NCBI RefSeq assembly: GCF_016545825.1
Contig: NC_052619.1
Span: forward strand, 51,572,933 to 51,636,932
Reading direction: 5' to 3'
DNA from: Eucalyptus grandis
Taxonomy: Eukaryota; Streptophyta; Magnoliopsida; Myrtales; Myrtaceae
DNA: 64,000 nucleotides
The notes under the pieces are model-generated. The model had not been told where the DNA came from. It saw only the letters and a program-made list of their open reading frames with translations, and did no database searches. This document shows positions 10,376-22,244 of the stretch, piece after piece; the stretch's first letter is position 1; each line of letters opens with the position of its first letter. The translations under genes were made by a program, and so were the position numbers.

Positions 10376-12979
10376 ATGGCGGACGTTGTCGAAGGCGGGG
10401 CTTCTTCTCACGATGTTCAGTCCCTCCTGTCTTCTCCGGACAGGGACTTCCTCGTCCGGAACAACGGCGATCAGGTGAAACTCAGTTCTCTTCTTTCACT
10501 CTTGCTCTTTCACTGGATGAGGTGAAAGAAAAAGAATTATGGGTGGGCGTCCTTGTCGAAGTTCTCGTGGCCTTCGTCTTCGTGTGGGGTTGTTTCGCTG
10601 ATCGGTTTTTAAATTTAGTTCAAGAGAAGCTAAAGTTGGTCTGATCTAGGATCATCATTTTTCGAGTGCTGTCCATTTGTTTCCTTCAGAAACTGGATGA
10701 TCGGTAGTTGATGCATTACTTTTTAGAGAAAGACATGTTACTTGGAGTTGGATCAGGTGGGAGCAGTGTATATGGATCCGATATTGCTATGAAGTAATGC
10801 TCTTTAGTGTAAATGCTCACACCTTCGGTGTGGTATACTTGTTTTGGTGGAGAAGACTGCTGATTTGCTAACTATTTAATGAGCAGTGCTTAAGGGAAGT
10901 GCTTCTGCAGTTGGCATTTGGATGTGTATCTTGAGCATTTTCAGGATTTTTGTGTGGTGGTCAAGTGATCTAGTGTGCCTTGCTCGTTGATTACCGTATG
11001 AAAGAACTAAAATTAGGAATCTTTTTGTTCTATATCAGGTTAAGGTCGATAGCTTGAAGGGGAAGAAGATTGGCTTGTACTTCTCTGCATCGTGGTGCGG
11101 TCCGTGCCACCGGTTCACCCCGATTCTGGCGGAGGTGTACGATGAACTTTCCCCAAAAGGTGATCTGGAGATCATTTTTGTCTCTGCAGATAAGGATGAA
11201 GGGTCCTTCAGTGGATACTTTTCCAAGATGCCGTGGCTTGCAATCCCGTTTTCCGACTTGGACAAGCGCAATAGCTTGGATGAATTGTTTAAGGTGAGGG
11301 GGATACCCCACCTTGTCATTCTCGATGGCACAGGTACGGTCTTAACAGATAGCGGAGTTGCGATTGTCCGTGAGTATGGAGTGGAAGGTCACCCTTTCAC
11401 TCCAGAACGTATCAAAGAGTTGAAAGACCAGGAAGAAGCTGCTAGGATAAATCAATCAGTGACCTCTCTTTTGGTCCATGGATCTCGTAACTTCGTAGTT
11501 TCGTCCAATGGGAATCAGGTAAACCTAAAAAAGATCTTCGATGCATTTGAAACTCATGGTCGCATGTGCTTATGATTCGGTTTTCCATCCTCCTTTTACT
11601 AATAGTTTTGTGGCCAAACTAGGTTCCTGTTACTGAGCTTGAAGGGAAAACAGTGGGTCTGTACTTCTCGTTGTCCGTGCACAGGGCATGCGTCGATTTC
11701 ACGCCTAAGTTACTGGAGGTTTATGAGAAATTGAAGGCCAGAGGAGAGAGTTTTGAGATCGTTCAGATACCTCTCGATGATGATGAAGCGTCATTCAACC
11801 AATCCTTTGGCAGCATGCCATGGCTTTCATTACCTTTCAAAGACAAGAAATGCAAGAAGTTGGTCAGGTACTTTGAGCTGTCGACCCTACCCACTCTGGT
11901 CATAATCGGTCAGGATGGGAAGACTGTCCATTCTAACGTTGTTGAAACCGTCAACGAGCATGGCCATGCAGCTTACCCATTCACTCCGGAAAAGTTTGCA
12001 GAGCTCGCGGAGATAGAGAAGAAAAGGGAAGAATCTCAGACCTTGGAGTCAATCTTGGTTTCAGGGGATCTGGATTTCGTCATTGGAAAGGATGGAACCA
12101 AGGTAAATTTGTTTTTTCCCTAGAAGCTAATGACTGGGGAAATTTTTAATGTCTACAATGAGGTCCTAAATATTGTTGTCCCTCGGTTACTTGATCTGAG
12201 GAAAGGATTGAAACCAGGTCCATAACTAGGAAAATCTTTCCATGTATGCAGTTTTCACATGCCTTCTCCATTGATTGGTGGTTCGTCTAAAAGGTCGTTT
12301 CTTAACTTTGATTGCAGATTCCAGTATCGGACTTGGTAGGGAAGACTGTCCTCCTTTACTTCTCGGCACACTGGTGCCCTCCTTGCCGAGCATTCCTGCC
12401 GGTGCTTTCGGAGGCATACGAAAAGATCAAGGCCACAGACGATGCCTTTGAGGTGATCTTCATCTCCAGCGACAAGGACCAAACTGCCTTCGACGATTAT
12501 TTTGCTCAGATGCCATGGCTGGCGCTTCCCTTTGGTGATGAGAGGAAGAAATTCCTGAGTCGCAGATTCAAGGTCAAGGGGATCCCCATGCTTGTAGCCA
12601 TAGGCCCAACGGGCCGGACGGTGAGTAAAAAGCAAGGGATCTTATAATGGACCACGGGGCTGATGCTTATCCTTTTACTGCCGAACATCTCAAGAAGTTT
12701 GAGGAAAAGTTCAAGGAAAGTATAAAAGGCTGGCCAGAGAAGTTGAAGCATCCTTTGCATGAAAAGCACGAGCTCGTTCCTGCTCAGAGGAGAAGGTACA
12801 ATTGTGATGGCTGCGGTAAGGCAGGGGAGGGGTGGTCGTATTATTGCGAGGAGTGTGACTTTGATCTCCACCCAAAATGCGCTGTTAAAGAAGAGAAAAC
12901 GACTAAAAACGAGTTAGATGAAGATGCTGAAGCAGCTGGGGAGGAAGCAGAGGAAGGAGGAGATGCCAAAGAGGGATGA
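10376..12979 (+). CDS. NRX1: Nucleoredoxin 1-like protein, paralogue A (four exons; one frameshift)
   Basis: A multidomain thioredoxin-fold oxidoreductase. Plant NRX1 is known to reduce disulfides in target proteins, including antioxidant enzymes. Exons are 10376-10474, 11039-11518, 11623-12102 and 12318-12979; all introns are GT-AG and phase 0. The first Trx module has WCGPC (about 11092-11106). The second has no CxxC (LSVHRAC). The third has WCPPC (about 12371-12385). A C-terminal DC1-like Cys/His zinc finger follows ([13 protein letters not shown]...[12 protein letters not shown], about 12795-12880), then an acidic tail. Oddities: one base is missing in exon 4 near 12630, so the frame closes at 12647 and resumes from 12647 to 12979. 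The final TGA at 12977 stands where paralogue B has TGG, and the ancestral end [10 protein letters not shown] can still be read after it. The start is chosen by the match to paralogue B. Confidence 0.88.
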
Positions 12980-14469
12980 ATCTGTGATGGTGAGGTCTGT
13001 TATAAGGCCTAGAAGTTACTGTCTTGTAGTTTCTTTATATATGACTTCTTTGAAGCAGTTCTTTTTTCTTCTTTTTTTCTGGGTGGATGTTTCCGAGCTT
13101 GATCTGCAAAGGGTTTGTATGTGAGATATATGGCGTGTATTATGACTTTGACAATTTGCTGTCGTGATATAATGTTCATCGTCGACTAGCCGTGTGCCAA
13201 ACAGAGTGGTAGGCTTGAATTGTCCGTTTGTCATGCAAGTGTCTCCGTCTCTCCTTTTGATGATGCAGCTTCGAGATTTGCATGCACACTGGACTTGACA
13301 GAACATGTTTAATCAATACACTTTGTATGGATCTTTCCTCAAGTCCTAGTGGTTAGTTCTTGTTCAGTTTATGGTTATGGTAATAGGTCCTCCGTTACAT
13401 CAGCAGATGGTGACTCTACATCTGGATATGCTGATATAATTGGTGGCAATGAAAAGTTAATCATCCCGCATTAATTCTCCAAAGTCTTGCTTGATGATCC
13501 CATGCTCCCGGAATGCATATTGCTAGTCTTCTTAAGGAAGAGCGATCGTAAGAAACAAGACAGAAGAAGTGCTGCAAAAGTAGTTCCTTGCTGATACTCA
13601 ATAGTGATACTACATGCTTATAGAAGCAGTTCGGTTTGCAAGAACTGTCGGCTTTTCTAGGCCGAATTGTGCAGCTCTCGTTCACGAAATAGCATCTGTG
13701 AGCAATGTCTAGTTCTTGGGGAAAGAAGATGGATTAATTCAACTTCCCCTTATATCAAACTCAAATGTAAATGTCAAGAGCATGAGACTTGATGTTCATA
13801 TATCTTCCACTTCGTCGAAGAGGTAAAATTTGCAGATTGAACCGGTACATTTGACTTCGAATGTTCCTTCCTTCTTTAGCAGAAAATGGAACTTGGTACA
13901 TTCAAAGACTTCAATTTCAACATTTCCACACTTCTTTTTCTCTTTCTTTGGTAAGGACAAAGAAATGTCGGCATTAACTGCGATTCAAGACTAAACCTAA
14001 ATCTATAGATTTTGATCGAGTCTAGAATGTCGAGAAATGTTTGGAGTTCCATGTGATTTACTGTGGTGGAATCATAATCAAGAAAATGAACCAGTGGTTG
14101 AAGTTTATCCTTTTGAAGACATAATTCCATCACAATTTTAAAAATTGGTCATGCGTAAGGTTTTACTTTTCTTTGTACGGTAAGTGCACTTGAAATCTTA
14201 AATAACATTTAAATTAAGAAATCAAATTTGGATAAAAATAACACCTTTTTAGCTTTATCATTTTTGTTTTGACTACGTTAGCTCCATGTAGGAGAGAAAA
14301 AAAATAGTAAAAAGGCTATGCTAACATTTTCCATTAGCTAAGTTAGACAAAATTAACCAAGGGACTTCATTGCACTAAAAATTTTAGGATTCAATTGCAC
14401 TTTTGCAATAAATTTTAGGACTTCTAGTGTGTTTACTTTTTCTTTTTTTTGGGTAAAATATTATAACCT

Positions 14470-16290
14470 TATTAACACTATATTTATATTGATTTTAGAC
14501 AAGAAAATTTGTTGTTAGGGTTGAAACAATTATATAAGAAAGTTCAAATAAAAATATATTGATCTATGTAAATTAGAAAGTCATGGTTAAATTGTTAAAA
14601 AAAATCAGCAAAGCTGAAGAAGGATAATAAGCGCACGGTGGGATTTTTGGACCAAGTAAATATTTAAATACAAGACCTTCTACTTTGATACCATGAATAG
14701 GTTTTGTACCAATAATTTTAGAAAATTAAATTATTCGATGAAAACGTGATTTGATATATAAATATTTTAACACATACAACTATTGACATGTCATTTCATT
14801 TGTTTGAGATCATCTTTTTTTAGAAGTGGGAATATATAACATAAATTATTTATGTCCCCTTATGATCCTTATTTTATGTGTTTTTAAGTTTAAAAAGGTT
14901 GCTCCGTCTATTCATTGATTACGGTGCTTAATTCCATTAAAGGGAAAAGGATTAAAAAAAAATTGTTTCATGACACAATAAATTAGCTAACAATAGCCCC
15001 AGTTCAATAAACAAAACAAGATGTTGAAACCTAATTTGCTTTGTTTGATATTTGGGCCTTTTAGTTATTTTGCAATTCGAGCTTCTCCAAAATGTAGTTT
15101 GACGAGATGTGGCGGGGTAAGTGATTATGGGACTTAAAAAATCAGTGAGCTGACCCTCCAGAAATTGTCCTAATACCCTTAAAAACTCTCAAACTTTAGA
15201 TTTAATCTCAATTTTATCTCGAACTTCCTTTGTCTAAAGATATTTTACTAACTTTCACTTTAGTCCTAAATCTACCTAGACATAAAATAATTGCTACTAG
15301 TTTCTTTTGATATTATCAACATCAAGGTCATTTCGATCTTCATTATCAGAATCTATATCTTTATCAACACCCTCACTTTCATTTAAATAATAGTAGCCTC
15401 ATGATGTTGATGATTTTAAAGAAAAAAGGAGTGACATTTGGACAGAGGGTTAATTGGAGATTTAAGTGAAAGTTGATAATTTTTTTGAAAAAAAAAAAAG
15501 ATTCGGAGTAGAATTGGGATAGAACTTAGGATTGTTTGCTTAAAAAACTTATTCTTACCTTTTACCAAAAAAAAAAACTAATTAATTTATCAAAAGCATC
15601 ACCATGCTTGGATTGGAAGAAAAACGGCCTCTTATTCTAACAAGAGAAAAACCAATTTTATAAAGCACTAAACAAATAAAAAATTGAAAGTTTTTTTTTT
15701 ATAGAAAATATTTTCCTTTATCATGAACAAACATACCCTTAAAGTTTATGATTTTTAAGGAAATTAAGTTTTTTAAAAAATTCATTAGAAAATTGGGTAA
15801 AGTTTAGACATAATGAGGGCTTATCAGACTATAAATGAATTTATTCCACTTCATCGATTGATTTAAGTGAAGCAAAAGCTCTTCCCGAACACTCTTTGAA
15901 TTAAAAAAGAAAATTCGAATGAGAAAAATTTTTAAAAAAAATTGCAGGTAACTATAAATAGGAATTATTTTGTACTTACATTTAACGAGCAAAGAGAAAA
16001 AGTTAAAGGCGATATTCATATCAAAGTGATATTCGAAGCAAATGCAAAGAAAAAAATAGGAAAAAAAGAAAAAGAAAATAAAGGACACGTGGCTTTGGAG
16101 TGGGGAATCCGAACAAACGCAAGAAAAGACAATGATGATTATATTCTTGGTTTTTTTTTTCTCAATGTCTGTGCACTACTGAGGTTCCATATTCTGATCT
16201 TCCCAGGACGACCTGCCCTGGATCAGCACTGTCGGCAATTATTAGCCTAGACTTTCTCGGTCTTTTCGAAATTTTTGAAAAGCCAGTTTG
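14470..16290. repeat. Repeat block related to 5870-6370
   Basis: Two pieces, 14470-14600 and 15940-16290, match the TMK downstream block in the same order. They are separated by about 1.3 kb that contains a foldback repeat. They end at the GTCGGCAATTATTAGCC and GCCAGTTTGG phrases. Confidence 0.55.
15175..15545. repeat. Imperfect foldback element
   Basis: The left arm (about 15175-15300: CAAACTTTAGATTTAATC, GTCTAAAGATATTTTACTAA, CTTTCACTTTAG) is complementary in outline to the right arm (about 15445-15545: GATTTAAGTGAAAGTTGATA, TAGAATTGGGATAGAAC). It resembles the foldbacks in R1 and R2. No target duplication was found. Confidence 0.45.
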
Positions 16291-17699
16291 GAACCGAATG
16301 TTGAGGTGGCATGATGTGATATGTCGTGCGGATCAATACCATTAAAAATTTCCTGTCCATATTACTGTTCTTAAATTTGATTTTCATATTATGAAAAATT
16401 TGAAATTAATGTACTCATAACAAATTTATCATCTGTTAACTTCCGTTTAATATTCCCATTAAATTGCTGACATTGAAACACACATAACAAATAATTAAGA
16501 TGATCAGGATACAATATGAATTTAACTTGATGATTTAACATAAATGAGTTTTTTCAATGATATTATTTTGGGGAAGTGTGATCGAAAGAAAATGAATTGA
16601 GAGTAGAAATTAGGAACGAATATGATCCTCCTCCCTCCTTCCATCTTAAATTGCCAAAGGCTCAAGGAAAAATTAAGGATTTTGACATATTTTTGAAACA
16701 TAAGGGATCTCTTGTGTAAAATTAACAAATTTTAGCATGTTTTACGAGGTGATATTTTAGTGATTTGAATTTTTTCTAAGGCCACGCTTTTTCCACTCTC
16801 CTTTTAGTTTAACACTCCAATTTTGTGGGTGTTTTGACCATATCATCCATTATGAGAACTAGTTCTAGTACAACTTTATAATAGCGATCTTTTTCTATTG
16901 TTTGGTAAACATTTTTAGTTTTGTTTCTTCCTTTTTTCTTGCAAGTCTCATTTTCCTTCTTCTTTTCTTCATGCATTTGACATCTCAGTATCCGCTTTTA
17001 TAAATCGTCTCTTTGTTTCCTCTCTTGTTGGTCATTTTTTTCTTTTTATGCCTCCCAATGTTCCTTCTTTTTCTTCTTGCATGAACCCCATCGTCCTCTG
17101 TTTTTCAATCTATGATGACAAGCTCATTGTCCTTTACACTTTCACTAGCACCGACATTGGGTTCACCAGTGACCACTCCAGCAAGCCCTTTTTCTCCACC
17201 GTACGCACGATCTTATTGCACCATGAAAGGTAATATTGAAAATAATTGCTTCTCTCTCTTCCTTTTTTTGTATATTTTTCTCTTCTTTTTGCACATGTTA
17301 GTGTCTAGAGAAAGAAAAGGCGTTGAGAAAGAAAAGGTGTCTCCACCATATGTAGGCATAAAATTGAGGGCAATAGGTGAGTCGTGTTCTTTTAGGTAAT
17401 ATGAATTGAGATTTGAATTAATAATTTAATTTGATTCAGTTTTCAATATCTTGTCTGGGTATTGAAGTAAGTAGTTTTTGGAGATTGTAGCTGCATGAGA
17501 GATTTTGAGAGAAGATAAAGAAGGAATTAGAGGCATTGAAAGAAGACAATGGCCTACAAAAGAGAAAACAGAAAGACGATTTGCAAGAATAGAGAACTAA
17601 GACGTTAAAGGTATGGAAAGAAAGGAAGAAGAATGAGGAAAGTGGGGCTTGCCCAGAAATAAAAAAAAAAAAGAAGAAACAAAATACAAAGCATTACCA

Positions 17700-17700
<1 letters not shown>

Positions 17701-17749
<49 letters not shown>
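17701..17749. repeat. (TAA)n microsatellite
   Basis: About 16 uninterrupted TAA/ATA units. On the minus strand this produces a poly-Tyr ORF (17605-17901) that is not a gene. Confidence 0.95.
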
Positions 17750-17751
<2 letters not shown>

Positions 17752-18240
17752 CCACTTTTGTAAAATTGTATCGAAGTGGTGGGCTTCACAAAATAGTATA
17801 GTCAAACAATAAAAAAAAGAGTGTCCAACCCAAAAGAGGAGTAAAAAAAGCATTACCCTTTTCTTTGGTAGTCTGAAAATTATTTTGAGATAATAAGTCA
17901 TGAATATACTAATTTAAGATTTTTGTGGCGCATTCTTTTTGTAAAACTATAGATCTTAATATCAAGTGAAGCAACTTATTAAAAAGTTATAGTAAGTTGC
18001 AAATAACTGTGATTGTGATATATTTACTTATTTTTATGAGAGTTGCATAACTCATTTTCACAATTGATGCTGTTGTGAGAAAAATGCTTAAATGAAAAGT
18101 AGGCATATGAATTTTAACTTTTTATAATGAAGGGAGTTTTCAAGCATTTTTTAAGGTCTTTTTTCCTTTAAAATGTAAACTTTTTAAAAATTTAGTCAGA
18201 TCCTAAATTTATATTACCATTTCTTTTGTCAAGGTTAGAG

Positions 18241-19204
18241 AACTGTGCTTGTAAGCAATTGCATTAACGTATTTTACTCGCACCCCAAGAAAAAAGAAGC
18301 ATCAACTATGGAATATTCTCAATGCCTTTTGTACGTGCCGCGTCTCAACGAGGAGCAATCGCGTCACACGTCACGACGCACACGTCACCATCCGACCTTT
18401 GACGACGTCATCCGTTTCGTCCTCGCCTAGACAACCGACGTTCTCCAACCTTTCTTTTTGTGCTTTTCTTATTTGCCCCATTTTGACTTTCCGACCACAT
18501 GCTTGGCCATAAGTTTTTGCATAATACTTTTCAATATCGCCCAGACAAAAAAAAAAAAAAAAAATTAGTGAAAATAAATAAATAACATTATCTTTTGACG
18601 ACCTTTCACCAATTTTTTTAATGTTCTCTAAGCAAGGCAAAAGCGAATTGACACTCTCAGGCTTATCTACTCGAGTTGAGCAATTGCACGCTTTCGTTTT
18701 TCAATTGACGGCCACGTGCTAACGGAAAGGCAAAACGCAAATTTGTGAAATAAAACAAAGCATTTCAAATTACTTAAAGTTTCAACTTTTATTATAGGGA
18801 TAAAAATATTGAAAGTTCTAAAATTTGTTAGGAAAATATAATTAAATTCTAAAATTTTTAAAAAGTATAATGAAATCCTAAAATTCATTACGGGAGTACA
18901 ATCAAGCAATAAAACTTCCACAAAGTGTTATCAAATCTTAAAATTTATCAAGAAAGTTTAATCTAGTTATAGAATTTTTAAAAAATATACAATCATCGAA
19001 ATATTCGATTGGACCAATTTGATTGAGTTTTTGAAAATTTTAGAATTCAAATATACTTTCATAACGAAAGCTTAATTGCACTTTTCGAAAATTTCAAGAC
19101 TAGATTATATTCTCGTAATAAGTTTTATGACTTTCTATATACTTATGCCATTATTATGGAATCGACCGGGCGAGACGAAAAATTCTTTGGAAACTTCGAC
19201 CTTG
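18241..19204. other. NRX1-B distal upstream DNA
   Basis: 18290-18540 shares phrases with R1 and its 3' module (GAATATTCTC, TTGGCCATAAGTTTTTGCAT). 18770-19140 is AT-rich with repeated AAATTTTTAAAAA and TCTAAAATTT phrases on both strands. No gene was seen. Confidence 0.5.
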
Positions 19205-19400
19205 GATGCTGGACACGTGGACTCTTAGAAAGGAAGTAAGGAATGGCGAAAGAAAAAAAAAATCTAAAATAAGAAAAAAACGAAGGCATCGATCTGCTGA
19301 CGTGGCGAAGGCATCCATCCCCGCGACATTCCCACGTATGGACCCCACTTCCCGAGATGCCTTGCTTGCGGCTCGGAAAGTCCCAGGAAGCATCCGAAAA
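19205..19400 (+). promoter_or_regulatory. Upstream module of NRX1-B, related to the TMK and NRX1-A modules
   Basis: CTGCTGACGTGG, ATTCCCACGTATGGACCCCA and GAGATGCC align with the TMK module (GCTGACGTG, ATGTTGGACCCCAATTTCCC, GCGATGCCG). GTCCCAGGAAGCATCC aligns with NRX1-A. It contains ACGTG cores at 19212-19216 and 19299-19303; the TMK and NRX1-A G-box palindrome itself is not kept at the aligned place. Confidence 0.5.
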
Positions 19401-19518
19401 AGAAAAATCTAAATAAAAAGGTTGAAAAAAAACACTAAGGAGTCAATGGTCATTAATAATAAAAAGAAGAAAAATCAAGAAAATTATCTGCGTGCCGGAG
19501 AAGCTTCTTCATGTCGCG

Positions 19519-19526
19519 TATAAATA
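19519..19526 (+). promoter_or_regulatory. Probable TATA box of NRX1-B
   Basis: TATAAATA lies 95 bp before the ATG at 19621, almost the same spacing as in NRX1-A. Confidence 0.75.
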
Positions 19527-19620
19527 CTGAGGAGCAGGCGCCCGCCATTGGAGGGGATTCTCAGGAGAACAAAGCTCAGCAAACAGACGCCCGGAACGCA
19601 GAGGAGCTCGAGCGACGAGG

Positions 19621-22244
19621 ATGGCGGATGTTGTCGAAGGCGGCGCGGTGGCTTCGCACGATGTGCAGTCCCTGCTGTCTTCTCCGGACAGGGACTTCCT
19701 CGTCCGGAACAACGGCGATCAGGTGAGGCTCGGTTCTTTTCCTTTTTGCTTGCTTCTGCTCTTTCGGGGGGAAAAAGGAGGGAAAAAAGAATCGTGGGTC
19801 GGCGTCCTTGTTGAAGCTGGTCGTGTTCTTGGGGGCGCGGGGGTGGTTTTGCGAGGTGCTCATTTTCGCGCGGGAGGTTCTTGTTCTGGTGGTGATGGGT
19901 TTGTTTGAAGAGACGAAGTTAGCTGGAGGTTGATAAATTGTTGATCTGATTCTTTGTGGGCGGTTATCTTCTTGTCGGATTCGGAAGATGCGGGTTCTTG
20001 CGCCTATGGACTTCGAATTCCGATGTTCTTTCCGGTTGTTCTTTGCCGAGAGTTCGGGATTGCGAAGCCGTTGGTTTGGGATGGCTAAGCTGGCGAGTTT
20101 AGTTCAAGATAAGCGAGTTTAGTTCAAGATTACTTCTATCCATTTGTTTTCTTCAGAAACTGGATGATTGATAATTGATTTATGACTTTTTGAAGAAAGA
20201 TTTATACATAGAGTCACGTGGACGCAGTATATATGGATTCGATTTAGTATGAATGCTTGCATCTTCGATGTGGTTTAGTTATTTTGGTCGACGAGACTGT
20301 GAAATTGCGATTGAATTAACGAGGAGCGGTTAACTGAAGTGCTTCTCTGGTTATTTGGGTGTATCATGAGCCATTTAAGGATTTTGTGAGGTGGCCAATT
20401 AACATTAGTGTGCCTTGCTTGCTGATTACCGTTATGAAAGAACTCAAATTAGGAATCTTTTTGTCCTGTATCAGGTTAAAGTCGATAGCTTGGAGGGGAA
20501 GAAGATCGGCTTATACTTCTCCGCATCGTGGTGTGGTCCGTGCCAGCGGTTCACCCCGACTCTGGCAGAGGTGTACAATGAACTTTCCCCAAAAGGTGAT
20601 CTGGAGATCATTTTCATCTCTGCAGATGAGGATGAAGAGTCCTTCAGTGGATACTTTTCCAAGATGCCGTGGCTTGCAATCCCGTTCTCCGACTCGGAGA
20701 AGCGTGATAGCTTGGATGAATTGTTTGAGGTGAGGGGAATACCGCACCTTGTTGTTCTTGATGGCACAGGTACAGTCTTGACGGATAGTGGTGTGGAGAT
20801 CGTCCGTGAGTATGGAGTGGAGGGTCATCCTTTCACTGCAGAACGCATCAAAGAATTGAAAGACCAGGAAGAAGCTGCTAAGAGAAACCAATCAGTGACC
20901 TCTCTTTTGGTCGATGGGTCTCGTGACTTCGTAGTTTCATCTGATGGGAAGAAGGTAAGCTAAAAAGATCTTCGATGCAGTTGAAACTGATGGTCGCGTT
21001 TGCTCATGATTCGGTTTTCCATCCTCTTTTACTAATCTAGTCATGTGGTCAAACTAGGTTCCTGTTGCTGAGCTTGAAGGGAAAACCGTGGGTCTATATT
21101 TTCATTGTCCATTTACAAATCATGCATTGATTTCACGCCAATTTTACTGGATGTTCATGAGAAGCTGAAGGCTAAAGGAGAGAGATTTGAGATCGTTCAG
21201 ATACCTCTAGATGATGATGAAGAATCATTCAACCAAGCCTTTGGAAGCATGCCGTGGCTTTCATTACCATTGAAAGACAAAAAATGTGAGAAATTGGTTA
21301 GGTACTTTGAGCTTTCTACCCTACCCACTCTTGTCATAATCGGTCCTGATGGGAAGACTCTCCGTTCCAATGTTGCTGAAACTGTCGAAGAGCATGGGGT
21401 TGAAGCTTACCCATTCACTCCAGAAAAGTTTGCAGAGCTTGCAGAGATACAGAGGAAAAAGGAAGAATCTCAGACCTTGGAGTCAATCCTGGTTTCAGGG
21501 GATCGAGATTTCGTCATTGGAAAGGAAGGAACCAAGGTAAATTTGTTTATCCTCCAAGAAGCTAGTGACTTGGAAATTTTTATAGTCCTTAATTTCGTCA
21601 TCCCTCGTGTTACTCGAGGTGATACAAGGTGAAACCCGGTTTGTAACTGGAAAATCATGTCCGTGTATGCATTTTCACGTGCCTTTTCTAATCGACTCAA
21701 GGTCGTTTCTTGACTTGGATTGCAGATTCCAGTATTGGACTTGGTAGGGAAGACTGTCCTCCTTTACTTCTCGGCACACTGGTGCCCTCCTTGCCGTGAT
21801 TTCCTGCCAGTGCTCACGGAGGCATATGAAAAGATCAAGGCCAAAAACAATGCCTTTGAGCTGATCTTCATCTCCAGCGATAAGGACCAAGCTGCCTTCG
21901 ACAATTACTATGCTCAGATGCCGTGGCTGGCGCTTCCCTTTGGCGACGAGAGGAAGAAATCCCTGAATCGCAAATTCAAGGTTGACGGGATCCCCACGCT
22001 CATAGCCATTGGCCTGACGGGCCGGACACTGACTAAAGAAGCAAGAAATCTTATATCGGAGCATGGGGCCGATGCTTATCCTTTTACCACCGAACATCTG
22101 AAGAAGTTGGAGAAGTCGACTAAGATCGAGCTGGATGAAGAAGAAGACGAAGAAGACGATAAAGCAGCTGGGGAGGAGGCAAAGGAAGGAGGAGAAGCCG
22201 GTGAAGGATGGGTCTGTGATGGTGAAGTCTGCTACAAAGCCTAA
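19621..22244 (+). CDS. NRX1: Nucleoredoxin 1-like protein, paralogue B (four exons; one frameshift; no zinc finger)
   Basis: Tandem paralogue of NRX1-A. Exons are 19621-19722, 20475-20954, 21058-21536 and 21726-22244, with phase-0 GT-AG introns at the same places. The first Trx module has WCGPC (about 20529-20543), the second has no CxxC (the aligned cysteine reads KSC), and the third has WCPPC (about 21780-21794). Oddities: exon 3 is 479 nt instead of 480 because one T is missing from the run at 21099-21102, which breaks the frame near the start of the second module. In exon 4 the DC1-like zinc finger of NRX1-A is absent: after EHLKKLE the protein goes straight to an acidic stretch ([11 protein letters not shown]) and keeps the terminus [12 protein letters not shown] that NRX1-A has lost. 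Function by family: thiol-disulfide oxidoreductase, probably cytosolic or nuclear; not shown here. Confidence 0.88.

Larger units (their letters stand above)
12980..18240. other. Gene-free stretch between NRX1-A and the NRX1-B upstream region
   Basis: 12980-13500 is NRX1-A 3' DNA that still matches the NRX1-B 3' DNA (22245-22640). The rest is AT-rich. It holds the repeat block at 14470-16290, a foldback at 15175-15545 and a TAA microsatellite at 17701-17749. Small ORFs here (for example 15942-16250, 17048-17399) are low complexity or lack recognisable domains. No RNA gene was seen. Confidence 0.65.

Noticed and set aside
12647..12979. A separate zinc-finger gene downstream of NRX1-A
   Set aside because: It is the continuation of NRX1-A exon 4 after a one-base shift; it aligns in order with nucleoredoxin C-termini and shares the acidic tail with NRX1-B.
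17605..17901. Poly-Tyr minus-strand ORF
   Set aside because: It is caused by the TAA microsatellite at 17701-17749.
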